The notes beneath the pieces were generated by a model. The model had not been told where the DNA came from and did no database searches. It saw nothing but the letters and a program-made list of their open reading frames with translations. Shown piece after piece: positions 40,020 to 49,107 of a stretch of 64,000 nt of DNA. Positions within the stretch are counted from its first letter, which is position 1, and every line of letters begins with the position of its first letter. The translations under genes were made by a program, and so were the position numbers. Source of the stretch: Bacteroidota bacterium (lineage in GTDB: Bacteria > Bacteroidota > Bacteroidia > Bacteroidales > SZUA-534); NCBI GenBank assembly GCA_003250355.1, contig QKGS01000069.1, forward strand, positions 85,411-149,410, written 5' to 3'.

Positions 40020-40937
40020 CTAACGTGATTTTGATGTTCGATGTGAGTGATATTGTTTTTCAAAATTTAAACTTCTTTCATATTCAATTTCAGGTTCTTC
40101 CGCTAAAAACAATTCTAATTGGTTCTTATCTTTAAATCCACCAAGTTTTTTTCTATAAGTACCAAATATTTGTGGATTCTCGATTTCAAGTTTTCTATTT
40201 TTAGAAATACTCAAAAATTCTTCGAATTTATCAATTCCTAGAAATTTTCTATTTGCAAGATTTGCAGCAATTCCTGTTGTCGAACTGCCCGTAAATGGGT
40301 CTAAAATCCAACCGTTTTTTTCAGTAGATGCTAAAATGATTCTTGTCAGCAATGCTAAAGGTTTTTGTGTTGGATGTTTTCCACAAGATTTTTCCCAAGG
40401 AGCAATTGCGGGCAAATTCCAAACATCTTTCATTTGAGTTCCACCGTTAATGGTTTTCATTAACTCATAATTGTAATAATGAGAGGTTTTTTTGCTTTTT
40501 CGAGCCCAAATTATGAACTCTGCCGAATGAGTAAAATAGCGACAAGAAAGATTAGGTGGAGGATTTGTCTTTGCCCAAGTAATGCAATTCAGAATTTTAT
40601 AATCCAATTCTGTAAGCATTTGAGCAACAGAAAAGATATTGTGAAATGTTCCGCTTATCCATATTGTACCGTTTTCAGTTAAATGCTCTTTACAAGCTTT
40701 TAACCAGTTCAAATTAAATTCATTATCCTTTTCAAATCCGTTAGAACGATCCCAGTCTCCTTTATTTACGCTAACCATTTTACCACTTTGTACAGAAATA
40801 CCGTCATTTGATAAAAAATAAGGAGGGTCGGCAAATATCATATCAAACTTAAAATCAAACTGATTAAGAAGTTCAACACAATCGCCTTTTAGTAATGTGA
40901 AGGCTTTATCGGTGGATTTAAAATAGGGATTAATCAT
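40020..40937 (-). CDS. DNA methyltransferase, DpnA / M2.DpnII-like
   Basis: 305 aa; MIFADPPYFLSNDGISVQSGKMVSVNKGDWDRS (DPPY) and ILDPFTGSSTTGIAANLANRKFLGID (FxGxG). Confidence 0.9.
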   Translation of the reverse strand: MINPYFKSTDKAFTLLKGDCVELLNQFDFKFDMIFADPPYFLSNDGISVQSGKMVSVNKGDWDRSNGFEKDNEFNLNWLKACKEHLTENGTIWISGTFHNIFSVAQMLTELDYKILNCITWAKTNPPPNLSCRYFTHSAEFIIWARKSKKTSHYYNYELMKTINGGTQMKDVWNLPAIAPWEKSCGKHPTQKPLALLTRIILASTEKNGWILDPFTGSSTTGIAANLANRKFLGIDKFEEFLSISKNRKLEIENPQIFGTYRKKLGGFKDKNQLELFLAEEPEIEYERSLNFEKQYHSHRTSKSR

Positions 40938-40942
40938 GCTGA

Positions 40943-41476
40943 TTAATTAGGTAATCCTAACCATTTTAATGGAATTTCATTAAACATATAGTGACAGTTC
41001 ATACTGTGAATATAATCTAAAGTGTCTTTATAACATTCATTTTTAAACCAGTCATTTAGAGCATAGACGTATTCAACTCTCCAACCTAAAGAATGAACTA
41101 ATTTTGTATATTGTTTTCTTTTAAAGTCGCATGTTTGAAGCTTTTCATCAACAGAACCAGCTACTTGTTGAAATTTTATTTCTATAATAAACAATGTGTC
41201 TCTGACAACTACAAATAAGCCATTGTCAGGTAATAATTGTTTAGAAAGATAATCTTTCCAGTCAATTGTAAATTCTTGAAGGAATCTGTAGAATTCATGT
41301 TTCTGAAAGCACCTTGCAACTTCATTACCTTTGAAGAAGACTTTGTATCCAGAATTATTTGTAGTTTTTTTTAATTCATATCCATCAATACTCTGTAATA
41401 AATTCTTGATATCAACTCTTTCTTCAAAATGGAGACCTGTTTTTGTACGTGCACCACCAATACCATCTTTTATCAT
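40943..41476 (-). CDS. Putative type II restriction endonuclease, PD-(D/E)XK fold
   Basis: 177 aa; LPDNGLFVVVRDTLFIIEIKFQQ gives PD-X14-EIK; sits between two adenine MTase genes in one tight operon. Confidence 0.75.
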   Translation of the reverse strand: MIKDGIGGARTKTGLHFEERVDIKNLLQSIDGYELKKTTNNSGYKVFFKGNEVARCFQKHEFYRFLQEFTIDWKDYLSKQLLPDNGLFVVVRDTLFIIEIKFQQVAGSVDEKLQTCDFKRKQYTKLVHSLGWRVEYVYALNDWFKNECYKDTLDYIHSMNCHYMFNEIPLKWLGLPN

Positions 41477-41503
41477 AAGTTTTAAAAATAATTTCGCTGT
41501 ATG

Positions 41504-42424
41504 TTAAATTGCTCTGACATATTCTAATTTTTCTGATGGTTGGTTGGTAATTAATAATTCCGTTAGTTTTCCTCGTTTTTCTGCATTTGCATTCACCATC
41601 CTAGTTGCAAAAACCCTTTTTATGCTAAATTGCTCATACAAATCATCAAAAAAATCATCATTAGGATTTTTACCTTTTACATCAGAATTGCTTAAAATAA
41701 AGTTATGACCAAGCAAATTTATTTTTTTACAAAAATTCCCTAATCGAATTTGCTCATTGTCGTTGAAATCTTCTTTTGCGTAAGAATTGAAACTTGACGT
41801 TTCACTTAACGGTTTATATGGTGGATCAAAATAAAAGAAACTATTATTTGTAGCATATTTTAATGTATCCTCAAAATCTCCTGTCAATATTTCTACTTTT
41901 TGCAGTAATTCACTATCTGCAAAAATTGTTTGTTTGTCGCAAATTTTAGGATTAGCGTATCGTCCAAATGGAACATTGAAAAGACCTTTACTGTTTACAC
42001 GATATAAGCCATTGAAACAAGTACGGTTTAAAAAGATAAACAATGCAGTATTCTCAATGGAGTTGAGTGATTTTGTATTAAACCGTTCCCTTTTGTTCAG
42101 ATAGTATTCTTTCCGTTTTTCTTCATCCAATGGCAGATACTCATCTTGAATTATTTGAAGAAATTTAACTAATTCGGCCGGTGTTTCTTTAATTGTTTTA
42201 TAAGCCGCTGTTAAATCAGGGTTTATATCATTAATAACCGCTTTTGTAATATTCGGATATTGTTGTAAAATCCAGAATAAAATAGCTCCTCCACCAACAA
42301 ACGGCTCTATATATGTAACATTTTTAATTTCAGCAAAATTCTCAGGCAAAGCCTTTTCTATGCTCTCAATTAGTTGGGTCTTTCCGCCAACCCATTTAAT
42401 GAATGGTTTTGCTTTTATCGTCAT
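41504..42424 (-). CDS. Dam-type DNA adenine methylase (M1.DpnII-like)
   Basis: 306 aa; KPFIKWVGGKTQLIESI, YIEPFVGGGAILFWIL, FFYFDPPYKPLS, FNGLYRVNSKGLFNVPFG. Confidence 0.94.
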   Translation of the reverse strand: MTIKAKPFIKWVGGKTQLIESIEKALPENFAEIKNVTYIEPFVGGGAILFWILQQYPNITKAVINDINPDLTAAYKTIKETPAELVKFLQIIQDEYLPLDEEKRKEYYLNKRERFNTKSLNSIENTALFIFLNRTCFNGLYRVNSKGLFNVPFGRYANPKICDKQTIFADSELLQKVEILTGDFEDTLKYATNNSFFYFDPPYKPLSETSSFNSYAKEDFNDNEQIRLGNFCKKINLLGHNFILSNSDVKGKNPNDDFFDDLYEQFSIKRVFATRMVNANAEKRGKLTELLITNQPSEKLEYVRAI

Positions 42425-42459
42425 ATTTAATTTCTTTCTTGCAAATTTACAATTTTATT

Positions 42460-42537
42460 TTCGGTTTGCTGTATGCGTGGTTTTCACAGTTGCCGACTGC
42501 CCGACTGGCTACTGTGAAATGCCGACTAAAAACCGAA
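42460..42537. repeat. Nested inverted repeat upstream of the restriction-modification operon
   Basis: Outer arms ttcggttt (42460-42467) / aaaccgaa (42530-42537); inner arms tttcacagt (42482-42490) / actgtgaaa (42511-42519); ccgact occurs three times inside. Confidence 0.7.
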
Positions 42538-42771
42538 GCATATTTTAGGTGAATAAATGAAATTATTTTCACTAAAAGTGCAGTAGCACCTACTTTATTA
42601 GTATTATGCCGTTAAGCATATTTGCAAATAAAACTAAATAAAAGACAATATTACTATTGTATTTATTGAAACTTTATTGTTATTTCGTCGTAGTGCAAAC
42701 GTTTTAATAGTACTTGAGGGGGTATTTATTGTTTAGCACTTATTATTTATTAACTACTAATACAAAATGAG

Positions 42772-45700
42772 ATGAAAAGAACTTCTTACAAATTTTTACT
42801 TACCGTTTTTGCAGTATGTGGGGTTCTGCAAACGTTTTCGCAGTACGATTGGGATGCTATTCCAATACCTGCAAGTGCCGGAACAGGCAAAGTATGGGAT
42901 TTAGATGAGACTATTTCCGACGATTTTAACTACAGTGCATCATTTGCTTCAGGAGGCTATGCTAACCGTTCAAATTTTGGCAATGGAAAATGGTCAAATT
43001 TTTATCATAATGCATGGGATGGACCGGGTTATACTTATTGGAACAATCAAAATGTCTCGGTCGATGGTAACAATTTGGTTGTAAAAGTTGGTTATACTTC
43101 GAGCAATATTAAAGGTGGCACCTATGGAGTATCATCGGGTTGTGTAACATCGAACAATAAAGTTAAATACCCGGTATATGTTGAAGCTTCACTGAGTGTG
43201 GCAAATATTTCACTGGCTTCGTGCTTTTGGTTACTTAGCCCCGACGATACTGAAGAAATTGATATAATTGAGAACTATGGAGGTGTTAATTATTATAAGA
43301 ATTATACACATATAAGCCATCACTCATTTGTTCGGAGTCCGTTTACCGACTACCAGCCACGCGACTGGAATAGTTGGTATCCAATATCGAAAATAACTGC
43401 AGCCGGTGGTTGGGGTGCATACTGTTGGAATAGCGGCAACCGTCAATATATGCGTATGGGAGTAAACTGGATAGGACCAAAGCATTGGAAGTATTATATT
43501 GACGGTGCACTGGTGCGCGTAATGTATTATAATGCTATGGCAACTAATATGAACGGAACATGGCAGTATACTTACTATAATTCTTTAGCTGATAATGGTA
43601 ATGGTTATTATATGCCGGCAAATGATGGTTATGGGTATTCGGCTGTAACAACATATGCAACAGGTTCTTCTTATTCATTTGCAACATTGCAAGCTGCCAG
43701 TAACGCATCGAAAGGATACAGTGTAATAGATCCGGGGTGGTTTCAGGGAGCCGATAATACTGATATCGATGGCAATGGAGTAACTAATGAGCCAAAGGGT
43801 TTTACTAAAGAGCTTGAAATAATTATTAATATGGAGTCGCAAAGTTGGTTAACCGGCTCTACTCCATCGTATAACGATTTGATTGATCCTTCAAAAAATC
43901 AAATGAAAGTTGACTGGGTTCGTGTATATAAACCAGTAACAGGTAGCGGCGATTCAGGGAATGTACCGGTTACCGGAATAAGTATATCGCCAGCTACACT
44001 TTCGTTAAATGTTGGTGAAACAGGTAATATTACAGGTGCAGTAAGCCCTGCAACAGCAACCGATAAAACCATGACATTTACGTCAAGTAATACTTCGGTA
44101 GCAACTGTAACTCAGAGCGGTGTAATTACAGCTATTGCAGCAGGTACTGCTGTTATTACAGCAAAATCGACCAATGGCGGATATACAGCTACTAGTACAG
44201 TAACTGTTTCGTCAGCAAGTAATGGAGGTGATGATACAAACGGTGATATAGTGATTGAGGCAGAGAAATTTACCTCAACCGGAGGAACATTTAACGATGG
44301 ATATGTTCCAAATGGGGTAAATGCCACTACTTCAACTATAAACTATGTAAATACAGGCGACTGGGCTACGTACACTATATCAAATGTAGCCTCGGGTGAA
44401 TATAGCATTGCATACAGTATTTCCACACCTATGGATAATGCATCAATATCGCTTTATGTTGACAATGTTCTTGTTTCAACCGATGCAGTTACTAACAATG
44501 GAGCATGGGATTCGTATTATATTATTACCTCAGCATCAAATGTTGATTTATCGGGTACTCATACAGTAAAAATTGTTGCAAGTGGTACAAATAACTGGCA
44601 ATTCAACCTTAATAGCATATTATTTACCCGTAAGGGAGATATTACCGACCCTACTGTAAATGTTACCGGAATAAGTATATCGCCAGCTACACTTTCGTTA
44701 AATGTTGGTGAAACAGGTAATGTTACCGGAGCAGTAAGCCCTGCAACAGCAACCGATAAAACTATGACATTTACGTCGAGTAATACAGCGGTAGCAACAG
44801 TAACACAAAGCGGTGTAATAACAGCCGTTGCAGCAGGCTCAGCTATTATTACTGCAAAATCAACCGATGGTGGATACACAGCTACTAGTACAATTACAGT
44901 ACAAACAATTAATAATGGAGGTGATAATAACGAAACCGAAATAATTATTGAGGCCGAAAGTTTTACAACAACCGGAGGAACATATAACGATGGATACGTT
45001 ACTCATGGAGTTAATGCAACCGCATTGGCTATAAACTATGTAAACACAGGCGACTGGGCAACATACAATATCTCAAACGTATCGGCAGGTAAGTATAGTA
45101 TTGCATATAGTATTTCTACACCAATGGATAATTCCGCAATATCGCTTTATATCGACGATGTATTGGTAGCAGCTGATGCTGTCACAAACAATGGAGCCTG
45201 GGATAGTTATTATACTTTAACAAGTTCAGCTAGTACAGAACTTTCAGGTTCACATATTGTAAAGTTTGTAGCCGGTGGCTCTAATGCATGGCAGTTTAAT
45301 TTAAATAGCATTACTCTTACTCGTACAGGCGATATATCATCAGATATTCCTGTTACCGGAGTAAGTATATCGCCTGCTACACTTTCGTTAAATATTGGTG
45401 AAACAGGTAATGTTACCGGAGCAGTAAGCCCTGCAACAGCAACCGATAAAACCATGACATTTACGTCGAGTAATACAGCGGTAGCAACAGTAACACAAAG
45501 CGGTGTAATAACAGCCGTTGCAGCAGGCTCAACTATTATTACTGCAAAATCGACAAATGGTGGATACACAGCTGCCAGTACAATTACAGTATCGGAATCG
45601 ACAGCTAATATATTAACTATTGAGGCTGAAAAATTTGCACAAACCGGAGGAACTTATAACGATGGATTTGTTCCTTATGGTATGAATATAGCGTTGGGCA

Positions 45701-46281
45701 AAGGGGTTAACTGGGTTAACAACGGTGACTGGGCAACTTATAGTATCACAATTCCGGAAGATGGAAATTATAATATTGTATACTATATATCATCGCCCAT
45801 TACAGGTTCTACTATTGAGTTTTTAGTGAATGATGTATCGTATAATACAACTACTGTTCCTAATAATGGAAGTTGGGATAATTATACAGCCTTAGAAGCA
45901 AGCGGAAATGCGAACTTTACGGCCGGAACTCATGTTGTTAAAATAAAGGCAGGTTCTACTTCATGGACATGGAATCTTGACAAAATAACCCTTGAAAGAA
46001 CAGGTGATATGGTTAAGAAAGGTTCTGTTTCAAATTCTGAAAACAATTTTGAAGTAACTATTTACCCTGTACCGGCTACCGATTATTTTAATGTTAGCGG
46101 ATTGGGTGACGGTATATATGATGTATCAATAATAAACATGATAGGGGTAGTATGCAAAACGGCAACAATTAGCGGTACTAACAGCTCTGTTAATATTGCA
46201 GACCTTACTACCGGCAACTATATTGTTACTATAAAAGGTGCTGAAATAAGTAAAGTATTCCGTTTTACTAAATCAGAATAA
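42772..46281 (+). CDS. Large secreted GH16 (agarase/porphyranase-like) with three Big2 and three CBM6-like domains and T9SS type A sorting domain
   Basis: 1169 aa; WLLSPDDTEEIDIIENYGG; three VTGISISPATLSLN...Big2 units alternating with IEAEKFTSTGGTFNDGYVP...CBM6-like units; C-term VTIYPVPATDYFNVSG...TGNYIVTIKGAEISKVFRF. Confidence 0.9.
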   Translation: MKRTSYKFLLTVFAVCGVLQTFSQYDWDAIPIPASAGTGKVWDLDETISDDFNYSASFASGGYANRSNFGNGKWSNFYHNAWDGPGYTYWNNQNVSVDGNNLVVKVGYTSSNIKGGTYGVSSGCVTSNNKVKYPVYVEASLSVANISLASCFWLLSPDDTEEIDIIENYGGVNYYKNYTHISHHSFVRSPFTDYQPRDWNSWYPISKITAAGGWGAYCWNSGNRQYMRMGVNWIGPKHWKYYIDGALVRVMYYNAMATNMNGTWQYTYYNSLADNGNGYYMPANDGYGYSAVTTYATGSSYSFATLQAASNASKGYSVIDPGWFQGADNTDIDGNGVTNEPKGFTKELEIIINMESQSWLTGSTPSYNDLIDPSKNQMKVDWVRVYKPVTGSGDSGNVPVTGISISPATLSLNVGETGNITGAVSPATATDKTMTFTSSNTSVATVTQSGVITAIAAGTAVITAKSTNGGYTATSTVTVSSASNGGDDTNGDIVIEAEKFTSTGGTFNDGYVPNGVNATTSTINYVNTGDWATYTISNVASGEYSIAYSISTPMDNASISLYVDNVLVSTDAVTNNGAWDSYYIITSASNVDLSGTHTVKIVASGTNNWQFNLNSILFTRKGDITDPTVNVTGISISPATLSLNVGETGNVTGAVSPATATDKTMTFTSSNTAVATVTQSGVITAVAAGSAIITAKSTDGGYTATSTITVQTINNGGDNNETEIIIEAESFTTTGGTYNDGYVTHGVNATALAINYVNTGDWATYNISNVSAGKYSIAYSISTPMDNSAISLYIDDVLVAADAVTNNGAWDSYYTLTSSASTELSGSHIVKFVAGGSNAWQFNLNSITLTRTGDISSDIPVTGVSISPATLSLNIGETGNVTGAVSPATATDKTMTFTSSNTAVATVTQSGVITAVAAGSTIITAKSTNGGYTAASTITVSESTANILTIEAEKFAQTGGTYNDGFVPYGMNIALGKGVNWVNNGDWATYSITIPEDGNYNIVYYISSPITGSTIEFLVNDVSYNTTTVPNNGSWDNYTALEASGNANFTAGTHVVKIKAGSTSWTWNLDKITLERTGDMVKKGSVSNSENNFEVTIYPVPATDYFNVSGLGDGIYDVSIINMIGVVCKTATISGTNSSVNIADLTTGNYIVTIKGAEISKVFRFTKSE
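43970..46010 (+). repeat. Three tandem Big2 + CBM6 modules at the DNA level, period about 690 bp
   Basis: agtatatcgcc...ctacactttcgttaaat recurs at 43981, 44674 and 45364 (spacing 693 and 690). Confidence 0.85.
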
Positions 46282-46304
46282 AACCTTATATAATTAATTT
46301 ATCT

Positions 46305-46336
46305 GAGGCTGTTCTTAATTGAGCAGCCTCTTTTTT
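46305..46336 (+). terminator. Rho-independent terminator after the large GH16 gene
   Basis: gaggctgttcttaattgagcagcctc followed by tttttt. Confidence 0.8.
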
Positions 46337-46343
46337 ATATTTG
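46336..46343 (+). promoter_or_regulatory. Possible Bacteroidota -7 element (TATATTTG) before the HEAT-like gene
   Basis: Exact TAnnTTTG match directly after the terminator and 19 nt before the ATG at 46363. Confidence 0.4.
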
Positions 46344-46362
46344 CAACTCATATTTAATAATA

Positions 46363-46884
46363 ATGGAAGAGAAGTTAAAAGAGCATTTATTAGCCGAAAT
46401 ATCGAGAGCCAATAACGATATTATAGTAGCTTATGTTGAAAATAATCCTCAATATGTAAATACTCTTGTCGATTTTGTATTACTAAATGAAAAAAAGCTT
46501 TCGATGCGTGCAGCCTGGGCACTCGACCACATAAACTCAAATGGTAAAATAAACTTACAGCAGGCTGTAAACAAACTGATACCGCATTATGGCACACTTA
46601 CCGAACAAGGAGCAAAGCGTTGTGTTTCAAAATTGCTAATGACCAATATAATACCTGAAGAATACGAAGGTGAGGTACTCGATATTTGCTTAACTGCTAT
46701 TGAAGACACAAAACAGGCTTTGGCTGTAAAGGCTAATTGTATGACAATAGTATTCAATTTACTGCCCAAATACCCCGATTTGAAAGATGAGGTTTTTGCA
46801 ATTATAGAAGACCAAATACCTCATAACACTATTGGCTTTAAGTCGAGATTTAATGTATTGAAGCGTAAACTTAATAAGGTATAG
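46363..46884 (+). CDS. HEAT-repeat-like hypothetical protein
   Basis: 173 aa, all-helical repetitive pattern; own promoter-like element and terminator. Confidence 0.6.
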   Translation: MEEKLKEHLLAEISRANNDIIVAYVENNPQYVNTLVDFVLLNEKKLSMRAAWALDHINSNGKINLQQAVNKLIPHYGTLTEQGAKRCVSKLLMTNIIPEEYEGEVLDICLTAIEDTKQALAVKANCMTIVFNLLPKYPDLKDEVFAIIEDQIPHNTIGFKSRFNVLKRKLNKV

Positions 46885-46910
46885 AGTCAAAGTGGAGTTA
46901 TACAAAACTA

Positions 46911-46942
46911 AAAAAACCGTTTGCTCAGCAAACGGTTTTTTT
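46911..46942. terminator. Bidirectional terminator between convergent genes
   Basis: aaaaaaccgtttgctcagcaaacggttttttt perfect stem with A/T runs on both sides. Confidence 0.88.
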
Positions 46943-46960
46943 ATATTTATAAAACAATGA

Positions 46961-48061
46961 TTATCTGTCAACACGAGCAGAACCACCACCTATAATTTTC
47001 TTAACCTCATCTAAAGTAGCCATAGTAGTATCACCCGGAGTTGTCATAGCTAAAGCACCGTGAGCAGCACCATATTCAACAGCGTCTTGTCCGTTGTTGA
47101 ATTCCATAAAACCATAAATTAAGCCTGAAGCAAAACTGTCGCCTCCACCTACACGATCCATAATTTCAAGATCTTCTCTGTGCTGAGCTTCAAAAATTTT
47201 ACCATCGGCATAACAAATAGCACCCCAAGAGTTAACAGTTGCCGATTTTACGGTACGTAAAGTTGTTGCAATAACTTTGAAGTTAGGGAATTCTTTAATC
47301 GCATTGTTAATCATGCTCTTGTAACCCGATAGGTCAAGCTCTTTAAGGTTTTCGTCGTTACCTTCAATTTCAAGACCTAAACAAGCAGTAAAGTCCTCTT
47401 CGTTACCAATCATTACATCAACATATTTTGCAATTTCACGGTTAACTTCCTGAGCTTTTTTCTCGCCACCAATAGCTTTCCATAGCGATGGACGGTAGTT
47501 AAGGTCATAAGAAACGATAGTTCCGTATTTTTTAGCAATCTTAACAGCTTCAATTACAACTTCGGCAGCAGTTTCAGAAAGAGCAGCAAATATACCGCCT
47601 GTGTGAATCCAACGTACTCCTAATGTACCAAATATGTATTCCCAATCAATATCACCAGGTTTAAGCTGCGACGCAGCTGTATTACCACGGTCAGAAACAC
47701 CTTTTGCACCACGAATACCGAAACCTCTTTCAGTAAAGTTTAATCCGTTACGAACAGTACGACCACAACCATCGTAGCCAACCCATTTAATAAATTGGGT
47801 ATCTAATCCGCCTTGTAAAATAAAATCTTCAACCAAAGCTCCTACTTCGTTATCGGCTAATGCAGTTACAATAGCGGTTCTTTTACCAAAACACCTTCTA
47901 AGACCACGCGATACGTTGTATTCGCCACCACCTTCCCATGCACGGAATGAACGAGCTGTTCTAATGCGACCTTCTCCCGGATCAAGTCTTAGCATTACTT
48001 CGCCTAATGAAATACAGTCGTATGCACACTCTGAAGCCGGTTTGATATTCAATGTTGCCAT
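46961..48061 (-). CDS. PfkB-family carbohydrate kinase, 2-keto-3-deoxy-sugar kinase-like
   Basis: 366 aa; ISLGEVMLRLDPGEGRIRTARSFRAWEGGGEYNVSRGL, VVSYDLNYRPSLW, DRVGGGDSFASGLIYG. Confidence 0.85.
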   Translation of the reverse strand: MATLNIKPASECAYDCISLGEVMLRLDPGEGRIRTARSFRAWEGGGEYNVSRGLRRCFGKRTAIVTALADNEVGALVEDFILQGGLDTQFIKWVGYDGCGRTVRNGLNFTERGFGIRGAKGVSDRGNTAASQLKPGDIDWEYIFGTLGVRWIHTGGIFAALSETAAEVVIEAVKIAKKYGTIVSYDLNYRPSLWKAIGGEKKAQEVNREIAKYVDVMIGNEEDFTACLGLEIEGNDENLKELDLSGYKSMINNAIKEFPNFKVIATTLRTVKSATVNSWGAICYADGKIFEAQHREDLEIMDRVGGGDSFASGLIYGFMEFNNGQDAVEYGAAHGALAMTTPGDTTMATLDEVKKIIGGGSARVDR

Positions 48062-48297
48062 TTGTTAGTTTATTTTAATATTAGTAATTACAAATTTTCG
48101 CCAAAAGTACCTTTTTCATTAATATTTTAAAAGATAAAGGCAAAAAATTAATGATTAAGCTGTTTTAAATAAATGTATTAAATGACATTGTTCCGTTTTC
48201 TCTTTTTAAAAGGAGAAATTATGTTTTCCGACATTAAGAGAGTTTTGTTAACATATATATATTACATTTAATATTATTTATATTTAACCCAAAGAAA

Positions 48298-49107
48298 ATG
48301 ATATCGGTACAATTATTAAAAGTAGCCCACCATGGCGAAGTGCGTATAGCTTTTTGTTTTGAATACAATATTTTATTAAATGAAATATTTATGAGTATTT
48401 ATGAGGCAAAGTATAGTAAAACACTAAAAATGTGGCATATACCTTTTAGTAAGCATACTCTTTTTGCGATAAAGGAAAAACACTCATTGACAATAATTAA
48501 TTTAGAAAGCTTTGTTCAGAAAGAGTTCGATGAGGAGATAATTCCAAATTTGAGATACGTGTATACAAAAAGTGAAGTTGAAAAAATTATAAAAGCAACA
48601 AAAACCATTAAAGAGAGAGTTATACTGTTGCTCTTATATTATTGTGGATTAAAGTTAAACGAAGTGTTAAGTATTAAGGTTAACCAATTGAGCAGTAGTA
48701 ATAAAACGCTAATTATTTCAAATAGTAAAGATTTACAAGAGAGGGTAATACAGTTAAACAATTCAATGTTTGGACTATTAGTAAAGTATTATAAGGAGTG
48801 TCGACCTATGGAGTATTTATTTGAATTTCAGGCAAATACTCCACTCAATACTAAATGTATCCAAAGCATTTATAATAATGCCGTACTTATTTCCGGAATA
48901 AAGAAAATTTCGGGAGTTAATACATTAAGACATAGTATGGCTGTCCATTTGTATGAAGCAGGAACAGATGTATCAATTATAAAAAATTTGCTGGGGCATA
49001 AATGCCTTAATACTACAAAAGAGTATTTGGGAAAATACTATTGTAGTAATTCGGAACATAATGAATTTGCAAAGATTTTATATACTATCGAACCTCAGAA
49101 CCATTAG
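48298..49107 (+). CDS. Atypical tyrosine recombinase/integrase-like protein
   Basis: 269 aa; C-terminal integrase fold ([40 protein letters not shown]); core-binding domain apparently missing. Confidence 0.8.
   Translation: MISVQLLKVAHHGEVRIAFCFEYNILLNEIFMSIYEAKYSKTLKMWHIPFSKHTLFAIKEKHSLTIINLESFVQKEFDEEIIPNLRYVYTKSEVEKIIKATKTIKERVILLLLYYCGLKLNEVLSIKVNQLSSSNKTLIISNSKDLQERVIQLNNSMFGLLVKYYKECRPMEYLFEFQANTPLNTKCIQSIYNNAVLISGIKKISGVNTLRHSMAVHLYEAGTDVSIIKNLLGHKCLNTTKEYLGKYYCSNSEHNEFAKILYTIEPQNH

Noticed and set aside
40020-42424. R-M operon as part of a larger defence island
   Set aside because: Neighbours on both sides are asnB and a GH16 gene; no further defence genes seen.
44112-45569. Antisense ORFs inside the large GH16 gene (44112..44327, 44559..44879, 45210..45569, minus strand)
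   Set aside because: They are mirror reads of the repetitive Ala/Thr/Val-rich Big2 code and repeat with the same period; no start context or protein features.
43970-46010. CRISPR-like or satellite array
   Set aside because: The repeat is about 690 bp, in frame, and encodes Big2-CBM6 domains; no short repeat-spacer structure is present.
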